DNA of 64,000 bases from Strongylocentrotus droebachiensis. Its lineage: Eukaryota; Echinodermata; Echinoidea; Camarodonta; Strongylocentrotidae. Under the pieces are notes generated by a model that saw only the letters and a list, made by a program, of their open reading frames with translations, was not told the DNA's origin and made no database searches. Positions 25,701 to 37,700 of the stretch are shown here, piece by piece. The stretch is from assembly GCA_035222895.1 (NCBI GenBank), contig JAVYIG010006370.1:55082-119081 (forward strand), written 5' to 3'. The number at the start of each line of letters is the position of its first letter. The stretch's first letter is position 1. The translations under genes were made by a program, and so were the position numbers.

Positions 25701-28700
25701 GATGAAGTGCTGCAATTATCTGATCCGTACAAAGAATAGCTGGGATGAGTTTCTTGCTAGATCTTGACGAATGAATCTAGTTTATATTTCCAGCACCTTG
25801 TTAAACATTGACACCTAAACACCTGGTAATACACCGTCTTTTACCAAAACAAGTAAACCGAACTGAACCGCAATACCATTCACGCAATCTCAATTGCTTC
25901 AACAACCCCACTTGACATAATAGCATTAGTTACATTTTACGAGCCCCCAAACAACCAACTAAGCACATAATCACCGATGACAAACATAAAACAGGTGTCA
26001 ATCAATGAAATGGAGGGTTAAGAAGGATGCAGAGGTAAAGTGCAATTAAAGAGAAGGAGGAAAATGCAGGTGCGATGACATGTCTGAGAGAGGGGAAGAC
26101 TGCGGGAAAGAGCAAAGGAACAGGCCTGTTTCAACACAGCTGTGTGTAGACATTCACTTTCCAGTGGGAAATTTAGAAATTTATGCTCAAAGTTTATTAA
26201 TGTTTTTCCGTATATTCAACTTCAAGAACAAGTTTTCCGTTTCAGAATTTATGTTCATGTAAATGTATGGTCTCTTACGTCTGAGTTTCTGATTTTTTTT
26301 TTCGGCCTGATGTTCTAATTGAAAGTATCAAAATCATATGCAAATCAAGATGCAATAATTGTCTCTTCTAAAACATAAAACATGAGTGGGATGGGTTCGG
26401 GTGTGTGAGTGGAAAGTGAACAAAAGGCAAAAAAAAAAGATCATGATTGTGCCGGTCAAGTACAAGATCACCTCATTGAGTCGTATACTCACTATTGTCG
26501 ACCCCTAAACATAATGACCACTCCATCTCAGTCAGACGGTCATCGGAGTCGAGATCGCAAATCTTCACGAAGTCTTTAGCGCAGACCTTGGGTTTGATGA
26601 TCTTCTTCATGAGCCTGAGCAACGGTTTGAGCTCTTTGCTGTCGAGGTTTTCGTCCTCGTTCTCGTCGAGGGAGCCGAACTTCCACTCGATCACCTGTTT
26701 CTCCCATTCCAGGGTCGCTCTCGACGATGAGAAGGGGATCGGTGCGATGTCGGCTCGAGGAAGACGGGCGTATTCTTCTTTGAAGATTCTCTTGAGATTC
26801 TTGTTGAATTCTTCACGTTTGTCTTGTCTGCATCGCGAACCTGAACGATTTTCAAGAATGGCAAATATCATATTCCAATTCTGTGTCCATATGACAAAAT
26901 TGTTTTCAAATTCATGGTGGACTACATACATTTATGATTAAAATATGAATTAACATAACTGTAGTTTGATACTTTATTTTAGACTTCACTTTTTTGTTCA
27001 AAAGAAACTATGGGCAAGAAATCTGGGCAAAATTGTAAACTATGTAGCCTTAAAAACCCACCCAAAATGTTGTTCGAATGATAGAAGTAAGTGTAGATAA
27101 TCTGAAGCTGACGAAGATATGGGATATCAGAATATAGGTACAGACGATTTTTCTAACTCACCTCCAGAAGACGATGACGTTCCCTTGAACGTTGGGGGAT
27201 TGTCGACAATTGGCTCATCTGTAAGGGGTGATTCGGGAAAGAGAGCGAGAGATAGAGAGAGATTATAATATATGCCAAACGATTGTCAATTTCTTCAAAA
27301 GTATATTGTTTCTGCTATATGCCTTATCACTATAAACTTCTTTAAAACTTAATACAGAATTAGATGTTCAGGCTAACTTAATAATTCAAACAATTAAAAT
27401 TATGTGGGTGGAATGATGATGATAATGATGATTATGATGATGATGGTGATAATAATAATAATAATAATAATAACAATATAAAGATCATTACAGTTTCAAA
27501 TCTGAACAAAAGAACATGTATTCACAGCGCGTATCTTCGCAAAACCAACGACTCTTTCCTCAAATTCTAGGATAACTTCATTACTTGAAGGACACCATTA
27601 TCGGAATCCATGTGGCTCTCATCTACCCTAGATCACATGGGCAGACAGAATCATATAAAGTTCATCATCTTCATATCTAATATACAACAGGGCAATCTGA
27701 TGTGTGTAATGGCTCCCTGTGGACCAATACATACTAGAGCTAGAATATATTATATTCTGTATCATCACAGTGATAAAAGGACGTGAAAAATCCCACTAAA
27801 CCTCGAGATTTTTCATAGTTCCGTTAAACAGCTTGAGTGTTAATGAAAACTCATGGAATTTCGAAAAGAATTGACCCTGTGACGTTTAATATTGATGCCT
27901 TTGCCGATCAAAATAATGACTTGAAAACAAAAATCGTTTCTGAATAGTAGAAATTCCCAAAGTTTAATGATTACTTAAAGTGTCAGGAAAACGAATTCCG
28001 TTGCAGACTCGATTCAACAGCATGCGCGTACATAAACATTTGTAAATGAAAACGGAATGTTGAAGACAAAACATTAACTCGGTGACATTCGTTGTCGACG
28101 ACTTTCTCGATAAAAAAAATGACATGAAACATCTACTTTTTATGTCGGAAATCTCGAAGTTTAATGATTATCTAAACGTCTTTTGGAAAACAAGTGGAAG
28201 AAGAAGTTTTTAAAGATCCATTATAACCTCAGTGAAACAGCAGACATGTAAGTGGAAACTTATGGAATTTCGAAAAGAATTTAAACTCGGTTACATTACT
28301 TGTTGATGCATTTTTCGATCAAAATAATAACATGCAGCAACTACTTTCTGGCTGGGGGAGACTCCATAATTTTCGGTATTTTCACGACTCTCTGCACGAA
28401 ACAATGGACAGCATGTGAAAGTAAGAAGTTCACTTTTTTTTGAGTGGTTCGAAACCCCTCTTAATAAATCCAGGCAGTAAATGTCATGAGCGAAAGAAGT
28501 CTGCATGGATACGTTCAATGTCAAACATTTTGGTTATGACAATCAGTATCCCATAGCGAGGAATTTTCTTTCATTAAAAAACAAAAAACAAAAAACAAAA
28601 ACATTGACTGGGATACAGCTCAGAATTGGGCGGATTCAGGGGGCCATTGGGTCCAAACCCCCCCCCCCCCCCTTTCCCCACCTTTGCTTATTAGAGGTTT

Positions 28701-31700
28701 TGTGTATTGGTCCCCTTTTTGCATGCTAATCTGCATTGTTTTCATTTACTCTTTTAGTCTGCGAGTCGAGGAAGTCTGTAGCAGTTAGTTCTGGATGTAT
28801 GGCGAAGGAAGAAAAAAGTCATGAATGTGTTCAATATCAAACATTCGAGACCTGACAATGAGTATCCCATAGCGAGAAAATGTTTCACTTGTTTAAAGGA
28901 GGGGAAGAGAAACAGCATGACTGTGATACATCTCACTGAATGTTAACTCAGAAATATTACATTAGCAATGGGTGTCGAAACTGACAGGTTTAATGTTGGA
29001 GAACTCATACTCACTCAAAATTCGGATAACTCGATTGACTCTGTTTGACATGTCCTTATTACAGGGTGCTACTTACGGTCTCTCGGGTAAGAAAATTCAC
29101 TTAGCTAAAACGTTTGTACTTCCTGATTTCTACAATCTGTTTAATTAGGTATGCAAGCCTATATATACCTAAGTTTATTCGACTCAACCTTGAACAGTAT
29201 TATGCATTAGTCTCTGAAATTATTTATAGCTTTTTCAAATATCACCGGCATCCTTTTTGTTGCTTTTCTTTTCAGAACACGAAGTTTTGCTAAATATTAT
29301 GAAATGCTTCGAGCAAAGTAGCTTCACCTAGAAAAAAATACTTTGTGAGCGTTATTCTAAAGATTGGTGAGAATATTTTAGTGGCAGTGCTTGCTTAATA
29401 CAGTCCGTAATACTGCAAATAAGAATTGTAAAAGGACACATCAAAATGTATAATTATTTATCACAGCGCGATAAGTTCAATTTTGAGAAGTACTCCAGAT
29501 TGTCTAGCAGTGGGATATTAATATCTCTGTTTCAGATGATCTACAAGGACAATAAACCTTCAATCAGAGTATATTTCAACTGTAACTACATCCCTGTAAT
29601 GAATATGAATTATATCGCATGGGGGTTTAAAAACAAGAAGTTGGATTGAAGATGATGATGATGAAAAGCGTCTTGATAAGAAACAGACGTCTCCTGCGGT
29701 ATTTGAATTACAGTTGTGTACATTGACATTGCGACATACGTAAGTGGACTATTTATCAAGTGAGAATTTCATCAATCATGTTTAAATGGCCGTATACCAC
29801 GACAGTCTGATCAATCTTGAAATGAAACCCAACCATCTTCTCTCTCGAAAATTCTTTAACAACTGGACCATGAACTTCAGGAAAGGGTAATCTTTAGAAA
29901 TAGGAATCACTTAGGTATGGTTGTATCGGTACATTTAGTGCCAGATTCGCCTATAGATTAATACCAAAGTATGAAGTGTCATATTTTCACTGGCGTAGCG
30001 TGGGTCTGCTCGCATTGGGGGACCCTTGCATCTTGGGGCAGATTTAGTAGTGGAAAAATAGCAAGATAACAAGGCCATGAAGTGAGAACAGGGTCTGCCA
30101 TTCGATTTTATTATTTATTTATTTTTTTAATTTAATTTATTATATTTTTTTGGGGGGTACCCTCATCATAATGATGCTATTTTTGTACAAAATATCATAA
30201 TGGGAATAGACTTGATGTTTTGTAACATAGTTTAGGGAAGCTCGAGCCTGGACAGGTTATTCTGTGAAATTCTGAACTACTCTATATTTCAATAGCTTAT
30301 CTACAAGCCTACCAATATCGACAGTAATTTCATCAACTAGAATGTAATAAACAGCAAGAGAAGAGGGACAGTATCTCTTTAATCAAGACGACAATATATA
30401 GTGAACTGTCATTTGGTTTGCTATTCCTGCGGATTAAATAAGTTGTTCTATAACGGTACAAAGTTATTTAGAAGGTTATAACACCGTACTCGAGTTGCAA
30501 CACATATATATTTCATCACACGAGCAGAAAAAGAGCATTGTTTTCGGAAATCAACTTGTCCCCCATCATCACATACCACTGGCGACATGCAAAATTTATG
30601 GTTTCATAAAGTAGACGTTACAGCAATTCTATTTTGGAATTTGACAGTGACCTACTAAACTCCTCCCCATTATTTCAAAATTTATGTTCATGAAAATACG
30701 TGATGACACTCGGCAGATGCTAACTTATCACCCAACCAGACGAAAAAATGCACCTCGCACGCTGTGCATGGTGAGTATACTTTCTATTTCTATTTTGAAG
30801 GTACCCTTTCAATTATTTGCAGACGTATAATTATTTTCTATTTATATAACGAGGGTAAGCTGATTTATATTTATAGCGAAGTGGGAGCACAGTGAACATT
30901 CTGCATGTCTAGGACATTTAAGATAATCTCAAGACCAATTAAAAATGGAATAATGATTTCAATAAATCCTTTTGCATACGGAGAAAGGGAAAAGAATTCA
31001 ATCTGTAAATCAAATTGAAAATGTCTTTGATGCAATCGTTACTGGTATTACATATGTATATGGCCAATATTCAGTCTATTATGCAAATCCAAATTTCCAC
31101 AATATACTTTATATATCCCGAGCGGATCTAGGGGTGAGGGTTGTGAACAAAATGTTCCCTAAAGCCTCGATCACAAATGCCATTACGAACTGCTACGAAC
31201 GCCGTACGAACGATTTTCAGACAATATAAATTCGGAAAGACAATGGAAAAACAGGGAGATTCGTACGAAATTATCGTTCGTACAAACCTTTGTGACCGTA
31301 GCTCGAGCTAGTTTGGAAACACTAATTGTACTGCTAATTACTATGACAATGATGATGATAATAGTAATGATGATGATAACTATAATAAAAATAATATAAT
31401 AGTAATCATAATAATAATAATAACAATAAAAGTAATAACAATAATGATAACAATGATAATAATGATAAAGGAATAATAATAATATTGCTACTCAATTAAT
31501 GATAATAATTATAATAATAATTATTTGAAATTAATGAAGATGAATAATATTAAAATAATTTCTCATAAATTTACAGGCGCGGATCTACGGGGGGGGGTTT
31601 AGGGGGTTTAAACCCCCCCCCTTGGGCGGCCCAAAAAAAGAAAAAAAAAAGAAAAAAAAAAAAGAAAGAAAAAAGAACGCACGCTGGAGAGAAACCCTTT

Positions 31701-34700
31701 CAAGTGCAAATATTGTGAGAAGATATTCAACTCATCTGGTAACTTAACCAAACACATGATAACTCTGGATATAACTGTGTATTAAACTGTTACTTGATTT
31801 AAAAAGACGTTATCATGCACTGCTTTTTATGGTCTCCATTGTGTTAATAGATGCCAGGAAAACATCACTTACGGGGTTCAAATAAACACCCCAAAAAAAA
31901 TCGGCTCGTGGACGATGCTCCGCATCGTCATTATTTTGGTCAAACCCCCCCCCCTTAGCAAAAAGCTAGATCCGCCCCTGTAAATAGCAATAAAAAGGAT
32001 AATACTACTACTAATAAATAGAAGTATGATATTAATTATGAAAATAATTATGATAATGATAAATACTTAAAATTAATGATGATAAATAATAATATTAAAA
32101 TGATTTTTCATAAATAACACTTTTCTAATTCACTGCTAATCAATGCATTTTATATCAAATTCAGTGACATTATTAAAATCGCCCCACCGGTCCTCGCCCC
32201 TAACAAAAATGATATTGATTAATGACTCACCCGCTTGTCTGTTACACGTGGGGTTGCCTTCCCTGACCGAGGAACCAGCAATGGGTTTACCTTCCTCTGT
32301 AACACACCAGCAATATCCAAACGACTTATGACACTGTATCATCGCATAGCTACCATCATCGTTACATTGTGGTACAAACAACGAGGAGCTGTCTGGTTGC
32401 TGCAGATTCTGGGCTCGCTCTAACTGGCATTTCGTTAATTCTGAAAAGGAAAATAACAATAAACTAATTAGTTTGAACATATTTGTGGCTTACACCCAGC
32501 ATTACATTTATTTATAAAAAAAAATAAATAAAAAAAAAAAAAATAATTGTTTTAGAAACACACACAACACAGGAAATGTTTCTTCATTTAACTCTTCAAA
32601 TTACAGTAACTGTATGAAGAGTATATTTGTTGAAGGATAAGTCCAAGCTATAATTTGTCCAATACGTTACTGATCGACAAAACATCACTTTCAGTAGTAT
32701 TATCTGTGCCAAGCTGATAGACATATTAGGGCTTGGATCAGACTCAACATGTAATAACAATTATATTTGTCATGTCAATTTATGTTCCTTTCAAATTCCA
32801 TTACACAATTAAATAATACTGGGCGACGTATGGTACATATCGGAGATTTGCGAAATATAACAATATAGAAAATTAAGTCAACATTATGATCTTTGAGTTT
32901 ATTTTCAACAGTTCAGTGTCCGCAATATTATTCTGGGTCGTCATAACGATGAATACATGGATTTTGGTAAAACCATGGAACAACAAAGTGACCTTCATAA
33001 TGAACACGTATCGTCAATAATAAATTTGCAAGAATGAACTTTAGTAAGCAAAAACAGAGACCTTCTTTTTAATTACAATATCAGTATATCACGTAACGTT
33101 ATGTTAACCTTTGAACAAAGTTAGCGGTCATTGTATTACAGAAACTCATGTGAAAGGTATTTGCACATTTTGCTAACAGATATGACTGGGAAAACTTGTT
33201 GATCAGCTGTGTTTACAAAAGAACAGACAACGTATCAGCGAAGAAAATACCATGAGAACTCTTCAAATACATTGTGTTTTGGACAAAAGACTTCAACAAA
33301 ATGTGAACGGAGGCAACTCAAGTAAACACGCAAATAAAGGCCCGTGTTGGTCTAGAGCTAACAGCACCATTTATTTGGTTTGCTTACAATCTGTACACGT
33401 TGTAATTAGGCAACAATGTGATTGGTATTAAAGGAATCGCCTCCTAACTCCAATATGTATGCATTGAGATGTCTTGACGTATGTCTTGGCGTATGTCTTG
33501 ACGTATGTTTTGACGTATGTATTTCTGTCTTATGTCATATCTACCTTAATGTATAATCAAAGCAATCAAACAAGTGTTGTTATATATCAGAAACATTCGT
33601 AATATAGCTCCAAACTAAATTAAACTTTACAGAGATATCTTTTAAACACACATATTCCTACTGTTATTTGAATACATACATGCTACCAAGTATTACTTAG
33701 CTGTATTATGGACCATAATCGGGATCATAAACTATGATATTAGTTAATTCAAGCTCTAGTGGCGCTATCAAATTTTCGATGTAGTCGGTAACTTATAGGA
33801 AAAGATACATGTAGTTTGGGCCTGTCCATAATTTTTTTGTTAAGTACCACATTTTTTCAAACTGATAAAAAAAGAAGATAAATGGACATTTATGAGACGG
33901 AAGGTGAAATAACACAGGGAATGCAAAAGCACAGGAAAACCCGAGGCGTCGGTTTTTTATTTCCCCCTTTTCAATCTGAAAGTCTACATTTTTGTATACA
34001 ATGGCGTCAATATACGGGGTAGGCCATTCCAAGGTTCTGAAAAGATTAGAGGATTAAAACGCCTTATTTCTTCTTGTTTACGAATGTTAGAATGATGGTT
34101 TATTTCACCTGACTTCGAAAAAAAAAAAGCAAGTGCTACGCTTGTAAGCATACAACCAGCGAGACCTACTGATTTAAGTCATATCCGAAGGATTTCGTAA
34201 TACCTCACCAACGACATATAGGCTCATAATATGTATTAAAACTTTATTAAGCTAGTTGTCAACAACTTACATAGGCTTTAGGCCTACATGTAGATCATAT
34301 ATAGATCATATATAGTTGACATTTAGGCTTAGTAAGATTTTATGGATATGAGTCCAGAGCAATTATAACTCTTGACTTGGTTTCGCACACAGGGTCTTTC
34401 TGTTATTAATACAAGACGATTGCCCATCCATCATGCCACAACGCTTACATAATTATACTTCTGTCTTTTTACTCCTTAATTACATAATGAAGGAGCATCG
34501 ATTCACATTTCATATTAATTTCATTAAGAACAGATGAACCCATTTCTGACTTACCTACTGCGCAGGGACCGCTGTGTTCTTTCCTCACATTCCACCCTTG
34601 GCATCTTGCTTTCTTCACTTCGCATTTCGATAAATAAGTTCTTCCATCGGTCCCACAAAAAGGCTTCGGTCTCTGATTTGAACAATCCATATTACACTCC

Positions 34701-37700
34701 GGGTTCTGCGTCTGCGTGGTTTCAGGGTTCAGCTGGAACTGGAAGGGGAAAAGAAATAAATCATAATTCAGCTATGCGAAATTGACATTGGGATAACCAA
34801 AAATATTTAAGAATTTGGTTTTTCGCAGTGAAATCGTCACCACGGTACCAGCATGTTTCATTTTGCTAAACAACCATATGCCGTATAAATCTGTGGTGCT
34901 ATGTCAGATGTACAAGGCGAACAAGCTCATGTTTAAATGATATCACGGAACAGATTGAGTGTAGACATGTTGTGTAATCATCACCAATAATCTTACTCTG
35001 CATAGCGTGGTGCTTTTTAAGATGCACAAGGGGGGGGGGGGCTCTTTTATCAAATATGAACTACATTCAAACTAAAAGTAAGTGGTAAGTTGATATTGAC
35101 TACCGAATTTCATGCAATGTTACCTTATTAAAACTATATCACTTTTCTTTGAAAAAATGCTTTATGGTGCTATGTCAGAGGCACTATATTTATATCATGT
35201 TTACATCATTAACTGTATTAAGCCTACAAGTTATCTCTGAAAAGCACATCCATGTACATATCCGATAAAACATACTTAGAGAGCGACATATCCTAAATTT
35301 GTGCAGATACTATCATTCTTCTTGCTCTCATGCAACGGTTAACTCATTTTCTAAAAATTCAAAGGACATAAAAAAAGAAAATCCATTCAACATTACAGGA
35401 AATGGCTGCCGCACCAAGCTCCAATGTAATGCATCCATCAATGCAAGTTTTAATCTTCCTTTTGGTGAACATTGGAGCCGGTTTGACTACAATTCCACCA
35501 CGTACTTTTCAATCATCACCGTGTCGTGCTCTGTACATTTCATATCATATTTTCATTAGGTATGACGAACTATGAAAAGATCATGTTGGCATTTGGTCTA
35601 GCCTCCCTTCAATTTCATTCCTTTTTGCGAAATTTAATGGTTTGGTATTGTAGTAATAGCCCCGTTATAGGGAAATGTCAATTAAAATATATGTTCCTAT
35701 CCTACAAACCAATATAAATGTAGGCTATGCATTAACCGTAATTATGTCTTCACACACAATGTAGCGATATAGTATTTACTACAGAATAAGTCACAAAAAG
35801 GTCGATATGCAGGGTTCAGAAGAGAAATGAATCGCTGTGGCCATGAATATACCAAGGCGTAGATAGTGAGATTGGGAGAGAGAGAGGGGGGGGATAAATA
35901 GTCGCTAGCAGTGGCGGGTTCATGATTTAGAACGGGGGCAGGGGCGTCTCTTTTGCCCCCCCCCCCCCATCCTTCTATATGTGCGTGATCATCGAACATT
36001 ATCAAAAACGTATGGGGCACACGCAAAATCTTGTACGTGCATGATATACATTTGATATAATTTCAGTGAATAAAAAAGGGGGTCGTGCCCCCTGTACCCC
36101 TCCCCTTTTGGATCCGCCCCTGGCTAGGCCAGTCGGTCGATATTTGGCTCCCGCGGTGCAGCGGCTCGACAGAGGGGCAGACGCGGGCCAAACATCACAG
36201 AGTCATCCCCTCCACCAGACCCAATTAGTGCTAGAATATGATAATTGATATAGTGTAACTGTACTTTATTGAACTCGGCATTCAAGGGCTGCTCATTGTT
36301 TCCATAGATACGATAGAAAGTCGAATACCCTCACTTTAAGACTACACTAAAACATACCTCATCAATATATACAAATCCTCTTTTAAATTTGCGTTTTCTT
36401 TGTATGATAGATCACTTTGAGACTTTTCGAGATTTATATAAGCCTACCTTAGACAATATAACTGCTGTCGTGCCATTATTATAAAATATGACAGAAACAA
36501 TAGAGGGAGACAGAAAAAGAAATAGAGAGAGAAAGAGAGCCAGAACTAACGTAACAAATGGCATCGTCTGATAAACAAAGTGTCCAGTGCATGCTGACGA
36601 GAACATGTATCAACAAGCTCCCCGACAAAAAGACCCCAAACAATACAGTTTTAAACAAAGGAAAACTTTCTCGGGTCTTAATAAATACCTACATGGTTTT
36701 AAATTTAAGTCAAAACGTGTTTTTCATAATTATTATGGAGTTGACAAATACATTGAAGGGGTGTCGATTTCGAAGGTGTCGACCCATCCCTCCTCTTCCC
36801 TCTCACGACGTAAGTGACTGCGTGCATATGATTATGATTGTAGTTATGAACGTTCTTTTTACAAGAAAGGGAGGGGGATATTACATCGACAGTATTCCTA
36901 GTTTCCTATATCTTTTCCATTTTCAACCAAACACGTGTGTAAACATAATCGGTGCTTGAAATACAAATGGCTTGTCAACAACAAATGTTGCCAAGGTCTG
37001 ATGGGCATAATGGGTTGCCTTTCACTGGAAAATGACATTGATTGGTGTATTCTACCAAGAACCACAACCCATTAATTAATAATGAATAGCACTATTACAT
37101 TAATTTCATGTTTTGGGGCTTATTTTGACCGGTTCGGTTCGCTTTTCTCCCATGTGTAAAGACCGCGAAGGTCATACCGTGGTTTTCTACATATGGGACT
37201 GAGGGAAAGGTTCTCGTTGCGCTATATCTGTCAACCGGCATCACTGCAAAGGTAACACACGGCCACCCTGACGGCACTACGGGGTATAGTCGGGCAACGC
37301 TATCACTAAATAATATCGAATGACTTGTCCATGTACTTGTAATGGTCATTGCCAACAATTTTTTGTGAAATCATGGTCCGAAATACAATCATCATAATTA
37401 AAGAGCATATTAGTAGTGGTTCCGTGTTTGCGATTATCAGTCAAAGTGGAACTTCGGTAAAGGATATGTTGGGGCACGAAGCCTCAAGAAACTTTCATTT
37501 TGCAAGAATACCGTATCTGGCGGCGAAAGGCTAGATGGATGCTATCCATTTCATTCATTATTACTATTCATATGACAAATCATTCAAATATTGAACCTAA
37601 TGGGTTGAGTGCTTGCGAAAATTAAAAAAATATCAAAGACGCAGACGGGTTTCTAGTCTATTACCAATAACAGTCCAAACTAAATTATGTAGAAAGCTAG

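Larger units (their letters stand above)
27219..32230 (-). other. SMOC intron 3
   Basis: 5.0 kb, rich in repeats: GAT/AAT microsatellites (27412-27475 and 31340-31560), a diverged ~206-bp tandem array (27830-28430), a 312-bp-spaced repeat pair (28505-28930), a C run (28658-28672) and the hairpin element at 31574-31980. No exon supported. Confidence 0.8.

Noticed and set aside
30748..30775. Possible short + strand start exon (ATG then GTGAGT donor)
   Set aside because: Only seven codons, no matching downstream exon and on the antisense strand of SMOC intron 3.
31139..31308. Loose inverted repeat (CTCGATCACAAA / TTTGTGACCGTAGCTCGAG)
   Set aside because: Arms are too diverged and gapped to delimit an element by eye, although it may be an old MITE.
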